Positions 1 through 9,600 of a stretch of 12,539 nucleotides of DNA are shown one piece after another (within the stretch, counting starts at the first letter, position 1; every line of letters begins with the position of its first letter). Both the position numbers and the translations under genes were made by a program. The DNA is taken from contig JAGDDO010000429.1 of assembly GCA_017848205.1 (NCBI GenBank), positions 1-12,539 on the forward strand. The letters are read 5' to 3'. Under the pieces are notes generated by a model that saw only the letters and a program-made list of their open reading frames with translations, was not told the origin of the DNA and did no database searches. The DNA comes from Oscillospiraceae bacterium. GTDB lineage: Bacteria; Bacillota_A; Clostridia; Oscillospirales; Ruminococcaceae.

Positions 1-337
1 GACAGATTCCGTTTGTCTTGTCAAGCACTGTGGTCAGTGATTTAAACTTACCGTCTTCAATTACCGGTGACGGGGATTCATTACTGTAATTATCGGCAAA
101 TGAATCCACAAGCTTTATCAGCTCATCATTGAGTTCACTGACATCATAGTATCTCTTCGAAACGATCTTATACTCCAGATCGTTTACAAAATCGTTCATT
201 GTATGCTGGCAGCTGTTTGCTTTCGAACGTTTTATATATCCCGAAATATTCGGTACAGCGATTGCTGCCACTATAGCAATTATGACGAGCACAATGATCA
301 CTTCTACTAAAGTGAATCCTTTTTTAGCTCTCTTCAT
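1..337 (-). CDS. Type IV prepilin-like protein, N-terminal part (3' end outside window)
   Basis: The first 112 codons are visible and the frame is still open at base 1, so the total length is unknown. The protein opens with a class III prepilin signal: a short basic leader MKRAKKG, cleavage expected after Gly7, then F-T-L-V-E with Glu at mature position 5 and a hydrophobic helix (about residues 13-29) ending in V-P-N. By family knowledge the leader is cut and the new N-terminus methylated by PilD, and the helix packs into the pilus core. A Cys at residue 43 and the visible end N-G-I-C match the neighbouring giant pilin. Over residues 1-79 the two proteins agree at 70 positions. ATG at 337 is chosen because a GAAAGGGATGGGG site lies 5 nt upstream, exactly as in the giant gene. 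It has its own promoter. Whether it is an ordinary pilin of about 150 residues or a second giant fusion cannot be decided here. Confidence 0.93.
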   Translation of the reverse strand, partial: MKRAKKGFTLVEVIIVLVIIAIVAAIAVPNISGYIKRSKANSCQHTMNDFVNDLEYKIVSKRYYDVSELNDELIKLVDSFADNYSNESPSPVIEDGKFKSLTTVLDKTNGIC

Positions 338-355
338 AAATACCCCATCCCTTTC
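101..355 (-). repeat. Direct repeat, copy 1: pilin N-terminus plus ribosome site
   Basis: This segment matches 10060-10314 in the same orientation. It covers the identical 13-base ribosome site, the 5-nt spacer and the first 79 codons, which agree at 70 amino acid positions. Similarity fades both upstream of the ribosome site and downstream of codon 79. Confidence 0.85.
343..355 (-). promoter_or_regulatory. Ribosome binding site of the partial prepilin gene
   Basis: The minus strand reads GAAAGGGATGGGG and ends 5 nt before the ATG at 337. The same 13 bases at the same spacing precede the giant pilin gene at 10302-10314. This fixes the start codon of both genes and shows that the duplicated segment includes the translation signal. 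Confidence 0.8.
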
Positions 356-368
356 TTACCATAATTAA

Positions 369-420
369 CAATATATCTATATTGCGCTCTGTACGAGCGT
401 TTTAATACCCCTGTTATTAA
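369..420 (-). promoter_or_regulatory. Structured 5' leader: three consecutive inverted repeats
   Basis: Between the promoter and the ribosome site, three inverted repeats sit almost end to end. One at 402-420 has 6-bp arms TTAATA/TATTAA and a 7-nt loop. One at 385-399 has 5-bp arms CGCTC/GAGCG and a 5-nt loop. One at 369-384 has 7-bp arms CAATATA/TATATTG around a 2-nt centre. In the transcript these could form stem-loops just before the ribosome site; the last one could instead be a DNA operator. I see no match to known cyclic-di-GMP riboswitch cores. A role in translational control or RNA stability is inference only. Confidence 0.45.
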
Positions 421-468
421 CGTTTTGCAGTCGTTATTTTTTTCTGAACGTACTGTATTTCAATTATT

Positions 469-497
469 ATTATAGCATTTTTTCAGTACAACTTCAA
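469..497 (-). promoter_or_regulatory. Sigma-A type promoter for the partial prepilin gene
   Basis: On the minus strand, TTGAAG (497-492) and TATAAT (474-469) are separated by exactly 17 nt. The -10 box is preceded by TGC, giving an extended -10 (TGCTATAAT). A start point near 462 would leave a leader of about 125 nt before the ATG at 337. The promoter lies after the terminator of the giant gene, so the second prepilin is probably transcribed on its own. Confidence 0.8.
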
Positions 498-499
498 CA

Positions 500-516
500 C
501 CTGAAAAAATTTCAGG
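500..516. repeat. 17-bp palindrome abutting the -35 box
   Basis: CCTGAAA and TTTCAGG form perfect 7-bp arms around a 3-nt A/T centre. The palindrome ends two bases before the -35 hexamer at 497-492. That position fits an activator or repressor site, but it could also be a weak hairpin. No regulator can be named. Confidence 0.4.
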
Positions 517-562
517 CACAAGGGAAATAAGCGTAATGGCCGCGCCGCTGGCGCAGTTAAAT

Positions 563-599
563 AAACAGCCGCGAAGGTTTTGAACCTCCGCGGCTGTTT
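563..599 (-). terminator. Intrinsic terminator after the giant pilin gene
   Basis: Two 15-nt arms (563-577 and 585-599), rich in G+C with an AAACAGCCGCG core, flank a 7-nt loop and pair fully apart from one position. That position is G-U in the minus-strand transcript and A-C mismatched in the plus-strand transcript, so the hairpin suits minus-strand RNA. It lies 41 nt past the stop codon at 640. The downstream U-rich run is short (TTTATTT), so termination may be less than complete. A second small hairpin (542-554, GCGCC/GGCGC) follows. Confidence 0.78.
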
Positions 600-639
600 C
601 ATAGTTTTTGTTTCATATTACTGACAGAATCTCGAATCA

Positions 640-3600
640 TTACTCGCTGATCACTTCGTATTTAAAGCCCAGACTCGGGTTTTTCGGCTGAGCGTTATAC
701 TGTCCGAATATACCATACTGATTTCCTATGAATTCATCATAAAGTGCTTTCGGCATACAAACCCTGTCAAAGTATGTATTATAGAATGATCCGTAATGCT
801 CTTGGTTTTGAAGTTTGCCGTCCGACATTGAACCTTTGAAATACTCTCCTAAAGAATCCGAATAACCCACTGTCTTCGGCAGGATCGTCAATGTTCCGGT
901 AATATGATCATAAGCACCTTTTCTGCTTTCGTAATCACTGGTACACATAAACATTCCCGAAATTCGTCGTACATTTCCGCCTATTGTGACATTACGGAAA
1001 TAAGCGTTATCGAATATAAGGAATCCGATAAGCTGCTGATCATCATTAGTTGAATAGCCGAGTATCGTAAGATCAGGAGGATTTGCATAACCGCTGCAGA
1101 ATCCTTCAAATGCTCTGTACTCAATCTTTTTAACCGTACTCGGTATTACCAGATGTCTGTTTCCGGCAGCAAGTGTAGCAAACGGTCTGACGTGTGCAAA
1201 GGCTTCCTCACCGATATATTCAACACCTTCGCTGATCGTAAGATTTCCTCGTCTTGAATCAGCATCGAAATACTGAATATACTTGAAAGCTCTCTTACCG
1301 ATGTTCTTAACAGTACCTTCAATAGTTATATCTCCGTAAACATATGAATACAGGTGATCGTTGGACTGATCCTGTTCCGGGTTTCCGTCTTCATACCTTG
1401 TAGCTTCTGTTGAATGTCTTTCATTATTCATGAAATCATCAGCTATAGTTACAACGCTTCCGCCTATGATCAGGTTGTTTATTCTTGCCATCGAGAATAT
1501 CGCCTTGTTATCACCAAGTACACCATTCGGACCTGATGAACCGTGTACGACTACTGCAGGATATTTGCTGATCTCCTGTCCTTTTGTATTCTGGTCCATT
1601 GCAGCGCCGAGCGCCTTGAAAGCATAAGGTCCTATGTAGTTTACTGACGAAGGAATTTCAAGTTTTCTGTCAGCTGCAGTTATCGAATCGTCGGAATAAA
1701 GCTCATATAATCCGCTGAATGCACTCTGTCCGATATGCTCTACTGTATCTGCTATTCTGAGTACACCGGTAAAGCCGTTACAGTTCCAGAATGCCTGACT
1801 TCCGATTTTCTTGATACCAGCTCCGATAGTAAGATTACCTCTTACATTGGAATACTTGTGAACATTATTACCGTTGAAATTTTCAAGAGAATTGTTCTCC
1901 ATGAACTCATTAGCTATGCACTGTACTGTTGCTTTGTGCCCGTTTAGCTCACCGCCTATTGTAACATTGGTAAAATGAGCGTGATTAAAGATGTCCTTGT
2001 CGATAGTTCTGAGTCCGTCTTTAGTTGATGAATAACCGAGAACTGTGAGCGATCCCTGATTATCATCGCTGAAATACTCGCCGCCCTGGCCGAAGTGCTT
2101 GAATGCCTGTGTTCCGATACTCGAAACTGTTGACGGAATAAGAAGATCACCGTGGAAATTACTGCAGGCATTGAATGCATTTTCACCGATAGATTCAAGA
2201 CCTTCATTCAGTGTAAGAGCTCCGTTTAATTTATCACAGCTCAGGAATGCCGTTTTACCGATTTTCCTTACGCTGCTTCCGATTGTCAGGCTGCCGCTTA
2301 CATAATCGAATCTGCGTACATTGCCGTAGCCAAAGTTATCAGTATACTGATTGTTCATGAAATTATCAGCGATGCTCTCAACATTTCCGCCAATGATCAC
2401 ATTGGTGTAATGACCGTGATTGAAAATATTATTGTCAATCGTCTTTAAGCCTCCGCTGACTGATGAATAGCCGAGTATCGTAAGCGAACCTGTATTGCCG
2501 CCATTCGAAACATTTCCCTGTCCGAAGTGCTTGAAAGCTTCCGTACCTATGCTGTTTACCGTCTGCGGTATAAGCAGATCACCCTTGAACCACGGACACG
2601 CATTAAATGCGCTTTCACCGATCTTTTCAAGACCGTTATTAAGATTAAGTGCTCCGTTAAAAGAATCCATGCACAGGAACGCTGTGTCTCCAACCTGCTT
2701 TATGCTTGGTCCGATTGTAAGCGAACCACTGATTTTTGAATAATCATACGTTCCGCTGTCATCTTTATAGGAATCCAGAGTCTTCAGCTGATTGTTCATA
2801 AAATTCTTTGCTATTGCGTTGACACTTGCTTCTTCAGTGCTTCCGCCGATAACAACATTCTTAAACTTTGCTGACGGGAATATCGGATCGGAGTCGGCTG
2901 CGTCCGGATGTCCTATGTACCTTAAGCCGCCCTTTACTTCTGAACAGCCGAGGATCGTAAGAGAACCAGGATCGTTTCTGTCGCTGCCATAGAACTTGAA
3001 TGCACATCTTCCGATGTATTCAACGCTCTTTGGTATTGTCAGTCCGCCGCCGGCATTGGTACATCTGTTGAATGCATCCTTGCCGATATTCTTAAGTGTA
3101 CTGCTTTCGAAGCTGATCTCTCTGATACCGTAGTTGCTTCCGAAAGCACGTGTTCCGATTGTTTCAATACCGTCAAGGATCTTTACACTTGGCGTGAAGC
3201 GACTGTAGTTTGAATTGTCGTTATTTACCTTGACGCCTTCATTTCGTTCATCGTATTTCAGATGTCTGTACACTTTGATCTCATCTGCTGTGTAACCGTA
3301 TCCGTTCTTAAATTCTTCGTAAACAGTCTGACTGTCTTCAAGAACATTTTCAGCCTGCAGACCTGAATTATAGAAAGCGAAATTACCAATGGTGTTTACT
3401 GTACTGCCTTCGCCGCCGATTTCGACTGACTTAAAGTGTGCAAATGAGAACAGTCTGTAGCCGATAATATGCTGGTTTCCGTTTGATTCGGAATATCCCT
3501 TGATTCTCAGTGTTCCGAGTTCTCCGTCCTTAGCGTTCATCGCAAACTTCTTGAAAGCTCGTCTGTCGATGTTGTGAACCGTTCCCGGTATGGTAAGATC

Positions 3601-6600
3601 GCCGTGCATATTCGGAAGATTCTCAAACGCTGAATAACCTATTGTAACAAGATTCGGGGCATTGAATTTCAGTTCGCCGTCAAATCCTGCATCGTTGAAT
3701 GCTTCACCTTCGATCACCGAAACGTTGCCTGTAATAGTAAGGTCTCCGGTTATTCCGTGATGATCGATGTTGGTATTATATGAACCGGTAGTCATGTTCA
3801 TCTCTGATTTCATGAAATACTGATCTATAACATCAACATTTCCTCCGATCACTACATTGCGGTATCTTGCATGGTTGAAAAGTGTTCCGCCTGAATCCGG
3901 TTTACCTGAATATTTATTGTTGCCGAGATATCTCTTTCCGTCTTCGATACGGGATGCACCGAAAATCGTAAGGCTTCCTCGACCGGAACCGGAATTGTCG
4001 AATGCATACGGTCCCATAAAGGTAACTGTGGAAGGTATTGAAAGACTGCCTATGCCTGATGTGCCAAAGAAGGCTTCACGTTCGATTGTTGTCAGTGATT
4101 TATTGTTTTCAAACGTTACATCTGAAGTGATCTTGTCGCAATTCCAGAATGCATATCTGCCGATATGCTGAACGCTTTCCATGCCTGCAAGACCTTCAAT
4201 ACTCATTTCCCGGAATGCGCTGTTGCCAATTATCTTTACGCTGCTTCCTACATGCAGAGTGCCTCTGATCTTTGAGTAGTCTGCAACAACAGTTCTTGCT
4301 GTCTGTGAATCTTCATCATCTGATTCTGAATCAGTATCTGTTGCAGGCAAAGCTGTCATATCATGCTTGAATGCTGCTTCAGATACAGTTTCAACCAGAC
4401 CGCCTACCGTCATGTTATTGAACTTCGAACCATTAAAGATAAATGCACCGAGAGTTTTTCCTGCTCCGGTCGAACCGGAACCAATTGTGAGTTTTCCTGC
4501 ATCAGTGTCAGAAACTGCTGAAGCAAAGTTTTCAAATGCGTATGCTCCTATTCCTCCTGTAACTGTTTCAGGAATGGTGAGTCCGCCCTTTATTCTTATA
4601 CAGTTTCTGAAAGCTTCCGCACCGATTTTATTAAGTGCTGTGCTTAATTTTATGCTTCCGTTGAATCCGGTACAGTCTTTGAAGGTTTTTATTCCGATGG
4701 TCTGTACACTGTCAGGAACGTTAAGACTTCCTGTAAATCCGGTACAGCCTTCAAACGCTTCATTACCGATAAGTGTTAATACCTGATTCTCTGAAAATCC
4801 GAGTGTTCCGGTTAATTCCCTGCAGTTTTTAAACGCCTGATTACCGATAGTTTTAACGTTGCTGCCTATTGTAAGCGAACCGGTAAAATTATCATACGGT
4901 CTTGTTTCTTCTGAATCCGCAGTTTCTTTTATAGGATTATTGCTGAATGCATATTCACCTATGTTTTCTATTTTTCCGCCAACATAAACATTTTTGAAAT
5001 GACCGCCGGTAAATATCAGAGCACCAAGGTTAAGACCGTTGCCTGAATCACCAGCATTCACAGTAAGCGCAGGATATTTTTCAGGATCGTTCTCTGCTGC
5101 TGCAAAGCTGTCAAAAGCTCTTACGCCCATAGCTGTCACGGTTTCAGGAACGATAAGATCTCCTTTAAAGCCAGTGCAGTTTTTAAATGCTTTGATGCCT
5201 ATTTTCTGTATACTGCTTCCCAGATCGATACTGCCGTTAAATCCGGTACAGCCTTCAAAAGTACTGTTTCCGATTTCCCGTACTGTTGCTGGAACTGTAA
5301 GATCTCCCTTCAGTCCGTAACAGTTTCTGAACGCTTCGTCACCGATAGCTGTCAGTCCGTTTCTTTCAGGAAGGGCATCCGGAAGCCTGAGAGTGCCGTT
5401 AAATCCAAGACAGTCTTCAAAAGCCTGCGAACCGATGACTTCAGTTCCGTCCGGAATTGTAAGTCCGCCTTTAAACTTAAAGCATCCGCTGAAAGCAGAA
5501 TTATCAATGGTTCTGAAGTAACCGCCGTCAGGTAAATCAAGTGTACCGTCAAATCCGGCACAGTTTTTAAACGCATTTACTCCAACCTTTGAAACCTTGT
5601 CAGTAATAATAAGATTTCCTCTGAATTCATTATAAGGATTTTTTCCGCTAAGCGGTGAATTTTCAAAGGCCTTATTATCGATCTCATCGATATTACCGCC
5701 TATGGTAACGTCTCTGAAGTGACTGTTTGTAAATATAAGAGCACCAAGTTTGGTAACAGCAGCATTGGAAAAACTTCCGCCTTTTACAGTGAGTGAAGGA
5801 TAATCTGATGAATCACTCTTAGCTGAAGCGTAACCGTCAAATGCATAGCTGCCTATCGTACCTACAGATTCAGGTATCAGAAGATCTCCGCTCGCATTTT
5901 CCCATCCGCTGAACGCTTCTCCGCCAATTGACTTTACATTTCCCAGGTCGAGTGAAGTGAATGAACTGTCATTATAGAACGCTTTGCTCAGCACTCTGTT
6001 TACAGAACTTTCAAGTTTCAGTGTTCCGGTAAAATTATCATAAGCAACTTCATCTACCGGATGTTCGTTATTAAACGCATCTGCTGCCACTTCTTCGACT
6101 TTTCCGCCGATAGTAAGATTCTTAAAGTGTGAAGCCAGGAAAATATTCGGGCCTATTCCTTTACCGTCAAGACCTGATCCTCCGTAGATGGTAAGTGAAG
6201 GATAATTCTCATTATCTGATGCATAACCATAGAACGCTCTTAAATCCATAAATTTCATGGTACCCGGAATAACAAGATCGCCCGTGGCATTTATCCATCC
6301 GTTAAACGCATCGTGCCCTATGAAGCTTACTGAACCAAGATCGATGGAAGCAAAAGATAAATTATCCCTGAATGCATCAAGATCAACCTTCCACACTTTT
6401 GGTCCGAAGCTAAGCTGTTTGAATTCTGAACTGTCAAATATACCTTTGACAACAATGTTTCCTTCATGCGAAGGCGTTATTGTTGAACCGTTGATCCTTA
6501 GTGTACCGTTGGAAATTTTAAAGGACTTAAAGGCATCAGCACCTACCTGTTTAACTCCTTCCGGCAATACAAAACTTGTTCCGGTCAGAGTCACATTATT

Positions 6601-9600
6601 GAATGCATTTGATTCTATCTTTGTGAGTTTATCAGACGGAAGGACAATTGATTCCGGAGTTGATTTAAGACTGAGATCCTTAAACGCGCTGGCTTTGATA
6701 GTCATATCAGGCGCTGTCGATGAAGGAGCTTCGATCGTAATTGATTTTAACCCGGAAGGTTCTTCAAAATAGAACTGATTTATTCCGTCACCGATCTCAG
6801 TTACATTATAGTAGTTACCGTCATTCTTATAGTAATACGTGGTATTGCCGATCTTAACAGAAAAAAGATTACTATCAGCAGTAGTCGTCCAATATCCTTC
6901 TGCCCTTGATGGAATAACAACGTCAATGTCATTTCCAAGATAGCCCTTCATTCTTAAATTATTTCCGACTTTTTCAAACACAAATTCATTTATCGAAACT
7001 GTTGAGGCATTACTGTCATCATTCAGATTAAGATTAAATGATGAATTAACTATCTTTCCAGTCTTTCCGTTCTGATTACTCAGATAATCTGCATAATAAA
7101 CCGTTACATTTCCATTATACTTCTTTCTGTTTAAAATACTACCTGTAGTTTTACCAAGCTCATCAACAAATGCACTGTCATCTCCCGCCAGAACTGTATT
7201 TCTGTCTACTTTATCAGTTTTAGCCAGAAAATACCTTTTCGTATTGCTTGCTTCTTTTTTTAAATGATTGAGTTCCTCACTGTGATAAATAATGGAACTG
7301 TTCGCAGCAACTTTATTATCAACTTTTATCTGATAATTAGCGTACGCTGCTATATATGCTTCACTGAATCCAGAAGCAGAAGTCGCATAATTTATTACAC
7401 TACCCCAAAAAGTCGGCTTGTTTGATTTATCATACTTCGCGCTCAGACTCTTGAGTGAACTGCTGACCTCAAATAAAAGTTTACCATTGAGCTGACTGTC
7501 ATCTGACATCGAAAGTCTGACTTCTCCGGCAGCTTCAAATTCATTGATGTTTCCAAGAAGAGTTGTTTCATTGGTTTTGTTGTAAGGTTGTTCTGAATCT
7601 TCGGTAAGATACCAGCCATTCTCATTAACCTTTGTTTTTCTGCTGAACTGAATTTTTACCGAACCTTTTGAGTCCTTTCTGATCACACCATAGACCTGAT
7701 TTGTATTCTCAGATATTGTGACAGGATATTCAACCCATGCACTGATCTTGTCAAGGTCAAACGCTTTATCGCCTTCTGAAATATTGTATGAAGTCTTAAG
7801 TTCAGCATTAGTTTTATTTGCATATACAGATGCAATCTGTGTGTACTTATAAGTATCAGATACCCCTGTAAGATAAATATTATAGTGCTTTGAATCACCA
7901 CTGTTTATCGCATTAACAGAATCGACAGTTTTGGAAGCTGTAAAGTTAGTATCTGATCCCAGATAATAGCCGTCTTTCTGATCAGTTGATGACGCAGGTT
8001 TTAAAACAGTATCAGTATTATAAAGTTTAACCGGCTTACCTGTGTCATCTTGCAGAATATATACCTGTGATCTTTCAATAACGAGATCATCAACCGAAAA
8101 CTTATCACTGTTTTCAGCCTGCTTATACGTTATATTGAAATCTGCTTTGTTTGGAACAAGCTTTGCAATTACCGTATTATTCTCTTTGATCTCTATTGTG
8201 CCGTCAAGTTTTTCTTCTTTTGTAACTTTGTCGTTATTGCTGTAATTTTTCTCAGGTATATCCGAAGCCGGTATTGTTTCCTTGTCATAGGTCTTTACCG
8301 GATCACCGTTCTGATCTTTGACTGGTGTTCTGTTTACCGGATCAACTACATTATAATGTGATGTTTTTTCAACAGTGATATCTTTAAGAATATCATCTGA
8401 GTTTTTATATTCCTTTTTATTGTCATCACCGGTATCATTATCATCAGTAGTGTCATTATCGTCATCTGAGGCAGTTTCAGTTGTGATGACAGAGTAATCA
8501 TTTCTGTCAGGTACCAGTATTGCAACAACTTCGCTGGTATCGTCATCTATGACTTTGATTGTTCCGTCAGATTCAGAATCTTTTCTGATTTTCACCTCTT
8601 CTTCATTGATAACTGTAATAGGATCGCCGTCAGGATTAACTATGACCTGCTTTACCGGCTTTGTTACAATAATATCCCCTTCGTTTGCTGTAGAAGGTTC
8701 AATTTTGTAATCCGGCTTTCCGTCGCCGTTGGTGTCTATTATTTCTTCCTGATCGCCATTGGTTCCGGCATCTCTTTTTATAGTTTTTATCAGTGTTACT
8801 GGTTCATATTTAAGAACGCCGTTATCATAGTATTTATTGTACTCCTGATAAACAACCAGCATCTCATTTGTCCTGCCGGAGAAGAAATCATTTAACAGCT
8901 TGCTTTCATCAGATAAAAGCTTATCAAGATCCTGCTTTTCCTGTACAGCTTCTTCAGAGCTGCTGTCAGAGAACATACCGCTCCATGTCATGTTTTTAAC
9001 ATTTTCTCTCTGAGCAGGATCAACTAAAATAAAACCATTTTTAATAGTATAGCTTTCATCTGAGGAAGATGAAACTTTAAAATGTTCAAATACAGCATAT
9101 GAATCGTCACTGTAATTTACTCTTATCTTAATTTTGTCTTTCAGGTTTTCCCTGTTTACGGAAGAGTCAGGAGTGATGACAAGAATACCGGCATTGTCGG
9201 TACCATATACATCCGCATCCGTCTTAGGTGTTTTTGAGCTGACAAGCGGTCTGAAACCTGCTGCTCCGTTTCCGGATGAAGCATGATCGATACCTTTGAC
9301 ATTATCGTTTCGCTGAACATACCAGTTACTGTCACGCTGAATCCATTCGATATCATTGTTTTTGACATCGGCTACAGTATATGAAGCCAGATTATCATAG
9401 TTCAGTCCGTCAAAATAAAGATAAGAACCCTCGTTTCCTTCTGCTGAAGGCCAGTTGATGTGACTGTTTACTTCTTCTTCACTGAGCTCCGCGATTTTCA
9501 TTATATCTTCAGACGGATAATATACAATGAACTTATGTGTCCCCGGTTTATCGTCAGGAGCACCGGCGTCAAAATCCTCGTGATGATCAACAAGGATCCA

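Larger units (their letters stand above)
338..639. other. Intergenic region between giant pilin and second prepilin
   Basis: About 300 bases without a credible gene. From the giant gene's stop onward it holds the terminator hairpin, a small GC hairpin, the palindrome next to the -35 box, the extended -10 promoter, three leader inverted repeats and a ribosome site. It therefore separates two transcription units. I see no tRNA, transposon end or known riboswitch in it. Confidence 0.8.

Noticed and set aside
338..468. Cyclic di-GMP riboswitch in the leader of the prepilin gene, as found before some clostridial pilus genes
   Set aside because: The conserved core sequences of the class I and class II aptamers are not visible; only simple stem-loops are present.
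536..583. Plus-strand 15-codon mini-gene starting ATGGCC and running into the terminator
   Set aside because: It is too short, it overlaps the terminator stem, and no downstream plus-strand gene exists for it to act as a leader peptide.
898..6462. CRISPR array or tandem DNA satellite
   Set aside because: The repetition is at protein level with long, unequal, coding units in one frame, without short identical repeats and uniform spacers.
6257..6772. Plus-strand open frame of 171 codons, and similar plus-strand frames at 4367-4786 and 3857-4171
   Set aside because: They lie opposite the giant gene, repeat with its modules, lack ribosome sites and look like no protein family. They are by-products of the repeated codons on the other strand.
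8707..8736. Dockerin-like calcium loop DTNGDGKPDY as a sign of a cellulosome dockerin
   Set aside because: Only one loop is present. A dockerin needs two paired loop-helix units, and the flanking sequence does not fit.
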